Positions 35,140-47,300 of a DNA stretch of 64,000 bases are shown one piece after another. The stretch lies in assembly GCA_013396915.1 (NCBI GenBank), contig VWZL01000079.1:297820-361819 (forward strand). Direction: 5' to 3'. A program made the position numbers and the translations under genes. Each line of letters opens with the position of its first letter. Position 1 is the stretch's first letter. The DNA is from Stercorarius parasiticus (Eukaryota; Chordata; Aves; Charadriiformes; Stercorariidae). A model generated the notes under the pieces. That model searched no databases, had not been told where the DNA came from, and saw only the letters and a list, made by a program, of their open reading frames with translations.

Positions 35140-38100
35140 ACTTATATATGATAGCAAGTTTTTTATAACATAGATAAGAAAGGAGTTTGCTGTTAGTTTG
35201 TTTATAACTTTGGAAAAAAAAGTTCTGCCCAAACGAGAAATCCTTTCAGAGAAAGACAAGTTAGGTCCTTGGTATTTCACTGTAAAAAAAATTGTATGCA
35301 ATTAAAGTGGGTGAAACAGCACTGTCTTGAAAGAGCTACCCTAAATTATGCACACTGATGATCAATTCTCATATATATAACTAAGATAGAGAAAATCCCT
35401 GGAATAATTTCCTAAATTTTGAAACAGAAACAGTTAACTTTTTTTTTTTTTTTAATATCTGAGAAAGAGAAACCTTAATCTCTGTTATTTTCCTCCTAAA
35501 TAGTCAAAAGATAATCTCATATCTATAGAAAAGCAGCCATGGACACTAAAGTATAGAACTTGTTTTGTTGAAAGTCTTGGAGGTAGTTGTGGTGAGTTAA
35601 TTGCTCCTTTATTGTAGAATGACCCTATAAAATGTCGTGAAAGAAGGATAACTGAAACTTTCCCCTGTGGAGTTCAATATAGGAGGACAAAGAGGCAAGG
35701 ACTGTACAAAGACCATGAACTTTTCCTGTTTCCATGGTGATACAGTCCCAGAAAAGATGCACCCATTTAAACTAGTGGATCCTGCTGCATTATATTTTTA
35801 AGTAGATTCAACTCTGCTGGTTGTGCATTGGAGTGAAGATGAAGTTCCTGAGCTCTGTTCAAACTCTTTTCACCTCTCTCCATTTAGATAGCATAAGCTA
35901 AGAGGAATCACAATGTAGAAAAGCCACAGAGAGCATGAAGATCCATGAAAAGTCTCACATCTTGAGGAAGATAGATTTCAGACATGCATTCTCCAACAAT
36001 GGCAAGCATTCCTTACACAGTGATTTGAAAATTGAGGTTTTCCAGTTAAAAAAAGTCTCAGAGATATTTCTATCTGTTTATTAGTCATCATAATCTACCT
36101 ATGCTGCTGCATCCTGGAACTTAATTGTTACAATCTGCTAAGAACCTCAACAGGCAGGATTTGGCTTTGAGTTCTCTCTCTTATGTATGCATTTATAACA
36201 GTAGGAAGATGAACCTTTTAAATGGAGATGACACCTGTCATCACACTAATTGTACATGTGGAAAATTTAGACAAGCTACTGGACGTCCATGTCTCTCTTC
36301 CCAGCATCAAACTTCAAAGATAAGAAAAGCCAAGGTTAAGGAAAAAATGCTCAGTTTACTTAGGTATAGATTAGGTCATCCCTGAAATCAGCATAGATCT
36401 GAAAGGATATTAGAGTCATAGGATAATTATCTCTCATGAGAAACATGAAGACAGATAGTCATTGTCTGTGGCTAGTGTGGAGGAAGGAGATTATAATGTG
36501 TGAAAAGACCATTATCTCTACTTAGTTCATTGTTTCTGGTATTCAATAGAATTATGAATTTCCCAGACGCTTTGTTTCAGAGTGTTTTATAAGTCTTCAT
36601 TGAGAATCAGGAGAGAAGGAGTGACTGTTTTGTAAGAAGTGTTCCCTTACTGTCAGTGGGGTGTTTCTGCTCTTCATCGATTGTGTGGGTCCATCGTGCT
36701 GTGTAGTTGTTGTTTGGCTTATCCTGTGTTGCTACCATGAGGACACCGCTACCCAGGCTGAAATGTGTTACATCTCAAGACATGCAGATGCAAGATCCAC
36801 GAAGGCTGATGATTCTATTGTGGGGTTATTTACTATGCCTGTGGTGGAGAACTGTTGGCATTAAGCTCTATATTACACAAGCTGTAAACAACTTGTCTCC
36901 TCCATTTTCCTGGGAAATAACTACTTTATCAACTTTCCTTAGTACCATCCCATAGTCAGAAGCTCATTTTTCCCAGAAGGTAGTTCAGCCAATAAACATG
37001 TAATTAAACCATGACCAGCTTGAATTTAGGTTTGAAGTTTCTTGTTTCTAGTTGAGATACAAAGAAGGGCTCGTGCCTGACAACTCAACTGATGTTTCAC
37101 TTCTAACAACTGGTCTAGAGAAAGATATCTCCATTCAGGATATATCAGATGTGCCTGACTTCTGATGTCCTTAACAACACGCTAACCACTGAGGTGTTGT
37201 TCACAGTTAATGAACTCCGAAATACCCAAGGGATCCTATAAAAGCACAGTGGTTCACTCACAGGCAACCTCTCCACTGGGGATTTACCGCTTCTTACTAA
37301 GTCAGTATCTTTTGTAAACTGGGGAGGACAGTATTGCCTATTTTCCATCCTTTCCCTGAAATCAAGGTTTCTCAGGACAGCGGTACCTCTCAAGCACAGA
37401 ACCTGTGCATAACACCAGACAGGATGGGTATAGTCTCTGGATGGGGATTCTCAGTGCTTCATGAAACACAGCTCCAACCAGCCATTAGCCAAAACCTTCC
37501 CTGTAGCTCTAATACACCAACATTTTATTCTCTTATTGAACTTTGATCTTCTTTAACTTATTGTGCTGTTTTATTTGTAGTGTATGGAGAATTTAGAATC
37601 TAAATGTGATCTCCACCTTTACTTTCACACAGTTTTAATAATAACTGCTAAACTGCAAATCTATCGCACATGGGGATCAATTCTTATATCCTCACAGTAG
37701 CGACTATAAAACAAGGAATGTAAAATCGCACAGCTAGATATTCAGTAATTACAAATAATTCATCTTCATGTCCATCCTTCACAATAAAAGTGTTAGTTTG
37801 GGCTCAAAGAGCTGAGGTAGATCAGTAGCTAGGAGATATTTGAGCCCTTCTTGCCTCTTTTGTTCATGCTTCCAGTAAGTAATTTCTAATTTCATAAATA
37901 AAACACACTTCCATTGTTAAACGTCCAAGTTCATTTCTAACAAATAAAATATAGAGACAACATTTTAAAATATTTACCAGTAGCTGGCTGAATTGAGCAA
38001 CTTTCTCTTGGTGTTTTTGAGTACTACCCAACAAGCACAAATATAAAGGTGCAGGCTCAAACAAAAACCAAGGATGGACTGAAATATCCTACTGATCTAC

Positions 38101-39499
38101 CTCAGGCAAAAGCCTGTCTGAACAGATGGGCTTTGCTCTATGCCTTCAGGTTTTGCTGCATTACTGGTGGAAATTATTTCCAGAGGGGAGAGGCTTCTCT
38201 TGAGAATGTTTCGTCACCTGCCCCGAGATGTTAAACTCAGTAGCACAGAAGGAAAGAAGCATTTCCCCAGAAAACCGGGACCTAAAACATCTTAGAGAGT
38301 AGCATGAGTTTATTGGCATGTAGTTTGCAGGGGACTCTGTTGAGCTGTAATGACAGCTTGTGCTGTCCACAGCTCATTCTTCCTTTGCAAGCAGTGTGGG
38401 AGAAGCTGTCCTGAGCAATGTACTCACAATTGTTCTATATTCACAGCATCATACTCCAGACAAGCCAGAATTACCAAAACAGACTGCTAAGAAACTTAAG
38501 AAATTTCAGCAGCTGAGAAATCTGGGTATGAAGATTGGAAATTAGGTGCGGAGAAGCTGCACACTGCCACAAAGCCAGAGAGGAGCTAATTTCTGTAGAA
38601 CGAAATTAATTTTAGTGTTCCAACTGCCTGGAATTTTTAATAATTGGTGCTCCATATAGCACCCGTTTGACATAGTCCTTGATCCTGTGAAGACTCATGG
38701 GGTTTAGTTCTTTGCTTAAAGACAAATATAAGTGGAAGTTGTTTTTGGCCTTTTATGTGCATCTGCCTGACACATTTATGTTTAAGCAGAATTATTTATT
38801 TCTTCCTCTTATTTTTTAATCAAAGTTTTCAGTATAAAAACACGGTCCTACTGTTCATTTCATATACAAGTTATTCTGAGTGTCATGCCATTTTAATTAA
38901 TGGTTTTCACAAAAGGAAAGACCATAATCAATTAGGGCTATAAAAAAAAGCATTTTAAAGCAGATAGAATCAACACAATTTTTCAGAAAATCAACTTCTT
39001 TTCAGTAAATGGTGTATTGATTTTACAGCTTCGCATGCATATTGTGTCACTTAGAGAAAATGTCTATTCCAAGTGTCTGCCTACCTCTTGCGAACACGCG
39101 TCTGAAAACCTAAATAGTTTGCCAAGGTCTGGTCTAATTTATTTACATTACATGCTGTCAACAGCAGTAGGTGGCAATCACCACGGGATCAAAAAAAAAA
39201 AAGGCACTTTAAGAGCAAATCTAAAATGGTGAATGGAGATGGGGCTTGCATACAAGATGAAAATGGGCTGTGAATGAAGTGGACTGAAAACTTGGGACTG
39301 ATTCTGACTTTTATTGGGTCCTTATGAGGGTGAAAAAGTATTTTCAATCTTAGTAGAGTTGACTAGGCATTGTATTTAGGAAGGCCATGGAATTTAAGAG
39401 AGAATGGTGCTTTTCTAAGATAATGTGAAGTTTGTGGTCTGGTTGCCTAAGGAAAGGACGGCTTGTTACTCTCAGTGATGGTCACAGAAAGTTGACATT
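35140..39499. other. Unannotated unique AT-rich DNA
   Basis: No recognised repeat except short homopolymers (T run near 35440, A run near 39190). Frames of 60-86 codons have no known content. Confidence 0.55.
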
Positions 39500-39681
39500 T
39501 AATGGTGATTGTGGGGTTGTCAAGTTGTGGGTGCAACGCTGTGCTTTGACATCAAGGATCATCTGGACCATGTTCTTAGTCATACAGTTTAGTTTTAGGT
39601 AGTCCTGCGAAGAGTGGGGAGTTGGACTTAGTAATTCTTAAGGGTCTCTTCCAAATTGAGATATTCTATGGTTCTATGACT
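39500..39681 (+). mobile_element. CR1 3' UTR end, older copy
   Basis: AGTTGGACTTAGTAATTCTTAAGGGTCTCTTCC followed by ATATTCTATGGTTCTATGAC is a CR1 tail with a UTR type different from the other copies here (TTTAGGTAGTCCTGCGAAGAG). The 5' boundary is uncertain. Confidence 0.7.
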
Positions 39682-42600
39682 AGGACATCTGAGCCAGGTT
39701 AACAATGGGGATTACTGGTAACAACCAGGGGTACTGTTGCACTTGGCTGAGTACCAGATTTCATAGTAGCAGAAGGTACTGAAACTTCAGACCCAGGCTG
39801 CATGGGGTCAAACCCCGGACTTTTGAAAGGTCTTATATGAGTAGAAAAAGCACAGTGCCCACCTGATGAGGATAAGCACTTAAAATGGAAGAAGCCATGA
39901 TACAAATGTCTGCTGTACCTAAGAGGGATGAAGGATGAGAAACTGGGGCATATCCCATGTGCTCATTAAGGATTCAGGCATCGAAGCTGTCAGCTATGCT
40001 GAAGTGGGGTATTTTTCTCTTATTCTGACTTGTCATTTCTCTTCTGGACCTATGGAGCTACCCTAGTCTTTCAGTGCTGGTAGATGTTTCTCTGAGGACG
40101 TTTTAAGTCAGGCAAAGCTGAGTGCAGCAGCGTAGATGAGGTGCTCCAAAGGGAAAAATCCCCAGTTTCACAACAGGTGGATAAACTGGCAGAAAAAAAA
40201 TGTGCATAATTGATCCCTTTTCTGCACACCAAATCAGGTGGGAGCACTAAGGTATATTCTGAAGATATGTTTCTATCATATTCTGTGGGTTAAAAGAATC
40301 AAAAAAAGCAGCAGTGAAATCTTGTCACCTCTCCCAGTTCTCGCTGTAAGGGACAGAGCTGCGGACCCAAAGCAAGGCTTAGCGTAGTGCCATGTTAAAG
40401 AACTATCTCATTTTAAAACTAGGAAATGGAGGGTTGGGATTTTTTCCATAACGTGCAGTTTTGAAACTGTACCACTCAACTTCCATGGTCTTTTTATTTC
40501 TCTCTCTCTCTTAATCTTGCAATATAGGCTTTATTCTCTTCTCACTTTTTTATCTGCTTTAAAACAAAATGTAACTCTGCTGGCTTTGGCGGACTTATTC
40601 CTGAGTTATACCCTGGAGTAACAAAGTGAATGACAACCCAATATGAAACATATGATTGTGCAGAGTGAATTCCATATTGGCCTGCACCCTGCATAATTGA
40701 CTGAAATCAATCTAAGTCATGTAAGTTATTGCTGAATTTTTTGCATGAAAGAAAGAAAAAAAAAAAAAAATGAAAGAGCCCACATCTAGCCTTGTGTTTT
40801 ATCCTAAGCCAAATGGGTAGACAGCTTGCATTTGCCAGCCTTCTCAGAAAGAGCCTAAAGGGACCTGTTTGCCAACATTTGATTCCCTGGCAGCAAGCTT
40901 TTTGTACTTTTGTTAATTAGCCAGCACAGGGTGTTTTCAGTTTCTCTAGAATTCTCTAGCCAAGGGCAGACTCTATGGACACACATCAGAAAAAAGCCAC
41001 TGGCTCTACAGAAATCCACTGAAGAATCCCATGCTCATTGCTTGGAGGATTGGAACAGATGCACTGAAGAGAGGAGTCCAGGAACACAGATTTTTATGTA
41101 TGGTTTTATCAGAGTTTAACAATCCTATAGTGGCATTCGTTTGACTTGCCAAGCAGAAGGCAATGGTTTCATCTGTATCAGGCACTCAGGCAGAGCAGCT
41201 TGTTAGATACTATAAACAAATATGCTACAATGAAAGCACACTTTAATTTGTTAGAAGAGGGGCTAACTTTGTGTCAGAGCAGTCTGAAATAGCGCTTATT
41301 TAGGGGAGATGTAGATGCGTAAGCACACGCATTTCGAGATGCAGGCACCTCCTTCTGCACAAAATAAGCCGAACTTCTGAACTGCTACCCAATAGTACTC
41401 TGCTGTTCGTGACATGGAAATTTAAACATCCTGTCTAATACTCACAAGAACACAAGCTGTGGCAAAAACATGAATATATTTAAGGCAAAATTAAAAAAAA
41501 CCCCAAACAACAGATAAGCAGCTTTTTGTGTATTTATCAGAAGTTACATCTCACCAGTGCATTAAAATATCTCAGTACACTGAGGCATAGAAAGCAATAT
41601 GTACAGAATAAAACTCGACACCAATGCATTGCACAACAGCTGAAATGCCTGATAATCTTTCTCCGAGATTCAGACACTTAAAAATGACCAAATCAAGCAA
41701 GTCCACTAAATCCACTACATTTTTCCCAAAATGAGGAAAATTCAGTTGGTTGCAGGAAAATAGCAAATTGCTTTCTACGCAGTGAAAGCACACCTGCTAC
41801 CATTATTGATATGTTAGTGCTATCTGGTTTTCAGTGGCTGTTATCTGAGCAGCAATGTTCTCTTCAGAGGAATAAATAGCGACAGAATAACATCTTGAAA
41901 GGTTCAGAATCTCTTAAAAAATAATTAAAGGGAAAGGGAAGTTTCTAAAAGGTGCATTTAAAACAATCATAAAAAAATAAAATTTATTCTGGTCCAGGTC
42001 TTCCCAGTGGTCCTGTGAGTAAAGGGTGTGCTTACTATTCCAGATTTCTGACTCCAAAGAAGAAAAAGATATACTTATTTTTTAATGAAATCCACTTTCC
42101 TCTCTTTGCATGCTTTCAAATACCTGCCATTTTTTTCAAGTAATCAGATATTCAATCTGAAGCTGCTTTTCAACACATCAAACACAGAGGAGCAGAGCGT
42201 CACTCGGTGCAAACTGTTCCAATTTGATGTAATCTTTGCGTCCAAACTGTTGCAAACTTGTTGCCATTGTTCCAATAATTATCACACTCTAATGAATTTA
42301 CTGCAGCTGAGGACTGGTTTCCTACAATGTTTTTTTAAGGAATTTTGCAGACAGGAGCGAATTTCAGCCACAAAAAAATGACCACCTAACTTTGTGAGAA
42401 CAGTAGTTTTCTGAAAAATAGAGATTGTGTTATATACAAATGTATTTAGCCCTATGTCAAATGGAAGGACATTTATAACATTATTTAGTCTTATTGTACA
42501 CCTGTTTGAGAGCTAGAGGTGAAAAGCAATATACAGAAGCATACACCATAACAGGCCAATGGACCAACTAATATTTTGACTTTGACAGTGACCTGTAAAA

Positions 42601-45600
42601 GTGCTTCAGAAGGATATTTAAGATCTTTGTGACACAGTGAAATAACAGTGAATGTCCACAAAAGGAGAATTTCCCCTATTCTCATCACACTGCTGGTTGA
42701 AAAGTATGATTTTTAAGTGAAACAGGTGCATGAAATCAATAGAGAACAATTAACTTAAGAACCATCCAAAGCCTTTTCAAGAGAAAGCACAAAAATTTAT
42801 TTTGTCTTTGATTTATAAATAATTTGTGTCAATTAAAAGAAAAAAGATTTTGAATTTCAAAGCTTTCAGATAGAGCACTTCTACAAAAAAGAAAAAGAGA
42901 GAAAAAAAGAGAAAGGTTATTAAACTCTATAACAGCCACTTAACACTTAACCCTAAGTATTCTGTGCCTTTCTACGCTTAATTTTCCTTCCCCTTGAATG
43001 TGCTGTATCAGCAACGGTCTCCATCGATGATTACCAGAGTCTTGTCCCTGGAGTCCAGCTGAGGTTGCAGAAACTTCCAGCAAGTTCAGGGACAACGGCC
43101 TGGGAGCAACCACAGTGGCTTTTTTCTTTTTAATTTTGCTTCTTTTTTTATTAAGATTTAACCGAGCTTTGTTTCAGAGTAGTGGACTGTGAAACTAGGA
43201 TAGGAAGATTAGACTTTGCTGGGAAAAAGTTATGTATGAAATATTACTATGACAAGGTTGTGTGGATAGCTTGTGATGTGTGAAATGAAATCCCTACTCA
43301 ATGTGCCTAGGCAATGCAATTAGCGCTATCCTGGTCAGGGATTTCTTGTTAGAACTGAAAAGATTTGTCCTGAACAGCAAGTACCCGATGCATACTTATT
43401 TAAAGCCCAACTTTAAAAAAAACCCAAAACAATAAAATCCTTAAGAAATCCACTCTGATTTATCATTTTTATGTATCTATCATGGGTTAAAGTGAAGGCT
43501 CATTTTCAAGAAACTTTTGTGGCTAGGTTCTGAATACCTAGCAAATTCTTGATCAGAATAGTAAACATAGCAAAAGAATGAACTTTGTCTGGGATTCAGT
43601 TGCTTGGCACAGGTAGGGAAATTCAAGCTGACTAAGAGATTCCCATTCAATTAATTTTTAACAGAGAATACTATCTTAAAAAAACTCAACAATTTCTACA
43701 GAAGAAATTATTTTTTTTTTCTGAAAAAAATAATATCACAGAAGAAAACAAAAAACAACCTTGAACTTTCTCCTAAGCAAATTGAAGCATGGGGTACTAG
43801 GCATAAATTGCTTTCTCTTGGAGAGGGAAAACAAAACTAATAGAAGTTTTTCCCAGCTGAAAATATGAATTTTGTGTCTTCCCTTCTGATGATGAAATGT
43901 AGTCTTTTTTTCCTGTTTTCTTCCAATTCATAACAGAAGAAAATATTTTTCAAAAATGGCACTGGTGGAAAACAAATGCATATCTTCCAGCCAAGCATAG
44001 CCATCAGAAGCCGTAGAAATAGTCTACTGAGAATGAAGTGGACAGGCTGCTTTAGGAATTAGTGTTTCTCATAATCTTAATATTATTTAGGATAGAGATA
44101 CTTATTTCCTGGTTTCAGGGCTTGAATGGTTCATAAAGTTTTGTTCTGATCCTGTGCGCAGAGATGAAACCCTTATTTAGGTTACTATGTCCTTGCTGTA
44201 AGGACAGTTTAAAATAATGATAAAAAGATAAAGATAAAAAGCTAAGATTTCAAAAGTTTCTAATAATTCTAATCTGTGTCAGAAATGTGCCTGAACCAAT
44301 TTTCAGATAAAAACAGCACAAAGACTGAACATAGTAGTAAATCATGTGGGCGCAGAAAGGTTCCCAGGCACCAGAGTGTGTTTGCTAGGTCAGTAAACTC
44401 TTCATATGTTCTTTGGCATGAATTTTGCCAGTCTTTCTCTACAGTTCCCTAACACAGTTGGCTGTCAAAATATTCCAAAGGTGTTTCCCAATAGCCAGCT
44501 TCTACACCTTGTATCGAAAGCCAAGACATGTCACTCGACCTCAGTGTCTGGCAACATTTCTGGGCATGTTCAGTTTACTAGTAGCCAAAATGTCCTCACT
44601 TTTGGCTGTCCAGATGCTGTGTGTGTTCCCTGGATGTTGCGTGCGTTCCTGCCTGCCCGTGTCCATAAGGGTAGGCAGAAAACACAAGTTTACTCTGATT
44701 ATCTCTGACTGAAAACATAAAGGGGGTAGGAAAAAATGTTTAATATAAAAATTAAAAATTCTTTAAAAACTGAAAGCAGGATTGAAATCAGGGTCTCTGA
44801 AATCTGAGTCTCTAGTCATTGCAAGGTAATCCCATGACTCGGTTCCTAGGACAACCTGGAGGGACAAGGTCAGATAAATATCCATAACCAAAGAAGTAAA
44901 ACAGAAATAGGGGCAGGAATTGATCTGGAAAGGGATTATGAACTCCAAGTTCATCAGAGTATCTTAAAATAAGATCTGAAATGAATAATTTCATTGAGAC
45001 GATTAAGGTTAGATGGAGAAAATATGTACTTTGGTCAGAATACAGTTAAATTTTTGTCCTGTGTAAGGGATGTATTTCTGTGTGTTATTGACAATGATAT
45101 ATAATGGAAAAATAAACAACCAGGAAAGCCATTTTATAACACAGATTCTCAGAAAGATAAATTAAATTCCCTTTACTTCTATATTTCTAAATAAAGTATC
45201 ATTCTACCTGTTTCTGTCTTTTACAAAGTCTTCTCAAACACTCAGATTATAAATTATCTACCAAAAAGCGTGTTTCCCTTACTGTACATTGCTTAGCTCT
45301 GATCCTTGTTAAAATCTACAGATGGATTACCCTTACTAATAATTCTAATTTATTCGAAATTTAAAGATAGTGCTATCTTCAGATTAATACAACTGCTTTG
45401 TCTGTTTGGACTCTTCAAATTGGGAACTAGATCTCAGAGACTGTATTCAACCTAACACAAACTGGTCCTCATCTTGGCTGGATCTTTCAGAAGCTATCAA
45501 AATGTGTATTATCAGGATGCAAAAATTAACAATATTTCTTAGTTTTGATGAAGTTGAAAAGACAAAACATGAGGCAGCTGCATAAAAAGAGGGGTCTGGG

Positions 45601-46925
45601 TAAATTAAAATGGGAATGTTAAAAGGGAGATGCTGGAGTGTGGTAAATCTCTAATGACTCACTGGGAATAACCCTGAATTCCAAAACAGGGGGAAATGCA
45701 GTTCAAAGCAATTTCAAAACTGGAAAATGAATAAACATTCAGATGAATCTTGCTTTGGGAATTAATTGCACGGTTCTTTGCAAGGAATAATCCTACTGAA
45801 ACTACTACTGTGGAATGGTAATATTTATACGGAGGAATCGCTGGTTGACATGAGATTACAAATTTAAATCTAACACAGGTTCCTACCTGTGTAGATTTTT
45901 ACCAGGTAGCTGAACAAATCTCTCATAAGGAACTATTTGCAAACTTGTGACCTTTTCCTCTTTTCATTCCCATTTCACTTAAATTATCCCTCCAAATATA
46001 TCAAAGGGACTCTCAGCAGTCTGATAGGTTGGTGCTACACATTGAATAGAAGATGCATTAATGTGCTAAGAAAAAGAAAAGTAATTTCTTAGAAGTTCTA
46101 CTCTGCAAGGATTTTATGTCTGCCAAGAGTTTAAAAACTGATACATGCTCAATGGAAATAGTTATTATGCAAAGAATAAAAGATTTTACCAACAGTTTGT
46201 TGTTGGTATGCTAATTATGGTTTTCGTACTCTAGAAATGCTTTACAAACAAAGATTTTGAACATGCAAACTGGAGCTAGCTTAAATGCTTTTTGATTCAA
46301 GTGATATTCAACAGAACTGAGTGCTAAATAAAAGCTTTTTGTTTGCTTTGCTCCCCCCCCAAAATTATCAACCTTTCTTAGGGAAAAAAAAAAAAAAAAA
46401 TCACTCCAAATTGCTAAAAAATGAAAAATGGTGATTTTTCAAGACCTGAAATGTTTTTCATTGAATGTCTCTACTGTATCTGTTCAAGCCATCGCTCTTT
46501 GTTCCTGCAAAAGGCCTAACTGTCCTATAACTAGCAATGAATGCAATTAATTCTCTTGCTGCCTCTTGATATTTTCTATATCCTTTCTCTCCTGCAGCCT
46601 CTGTTGGAGTCTTTCACCTCAATGAGTCAGATGTGAAAGCCTGGTTGGGTAGACTGTATGTGCTAAAGCCCATATAAACAACCCTTAACCCCGACAGTTA
46701 AGATCTCACTAGAGGACACCACAAGTCCTTTATGTATGGCCAACTACTGAAATTGTCTGCAGGTCCCCTTACCTGAATTGAATATGTGGCAAATAGACTT
46801 CCATGTCTTCACTAAATCATAAATTTTCTTCTGCTTTATGAACTTTATATGCAGTTGTAGAAATCACTATGAATTATACAAATAGCAACAAAGAGAAAAG
46901 AACTCTGCTTCTGCTGTGGAAAACT
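39682..46925. other. Unannotated unique DNA
   Basis: Seven kilobases without a recognised dispersed repeat or gene. Contains A/T homopolymers (40753, 46382) and a hairpin at 45866-45898. Two overlapping plus-strand frames at 44406-44712 (100 and 95 codons) are GC-richer than their surroundings but encode nothing recognisable. Confidence 0.55.
45866..45898. repeat. 14-bp stem hairpin with one bulge
   Basis: AAATCTAACACAGGT and ACCTGTGTAGATTT pair fully except for one bulged A, around the loop TCCT. It is too short for a microRNA precursor unless the pairing extends outside, which I do not see. Confidence 0.65.
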
Positions 46926-47020
46926 TAGTTTGGAAAGGACCTAATTACATGATCTAGTCCAAACCTATTCTTAAAGCAACACCAGCTTTGAAAGGGTTTG
47001 AAAAGAATTGAGTCCTTAGA
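46926..47020 (-). mobile_element. Decayed CR1 3' end fragment
   Basis: TTTGGAAAGGACCTAATTACATGATCTAGTCCAAACC is a degenerate form of the CR1 3' UTR read on the minus strand. A loose match follows through CTTAAAGCAACACCAGCTTTG. The octamer tail is lost. Confidence 0.5.
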
Positions 47021-47300
47021 GTGGAGGTCATATCATCTAAAATGCAAACATCACCAGTGCAGACAGCTGGGCCCCACTGCAGTTGACCCACACTTATATT
47101 TAGAGTCAACTGAGATGTCCCGAGGAGCCCCTTCATGACTTCCAGCTGACGGTCTGGATGGGCGTTTTCTCACAGGGGTCCTGGCTCTCCTCTGCCATGC
47201 TTTGCAGATGCCTTTGGACATCTCAAATGGCTCTAGGGGCAAATCCCTTTTCAATGCCATCAGAGAAGTCTGTATATCCATTCAGCTAATCACATGTAAC
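47021..47300. repeat. Unclassified GC-richer block, possible repeat relic
   Basis: The block is GC-richer than its neighbours. It has CT-rich and CCTTTGGACATCTCAAATGG-type sequence that resembles, from memory, unclassified dispersed repeats of birds (possibly LTR-derived). No terminal motifs or target duplications are visible. Confidence 0.3.

Noticed and set aside
44406..44712. Two overlapping ~100-codon plus-strand frames
   Set aside because: No known motif, no splice signals, and two frames open together suggest a local lack of stops only.
46733..46815. Minus-strand donor TTCAG|GTAAGG with a possible ~39-nt exon
   Set aside because: Acceptor weak, and frames open only over a very short length.
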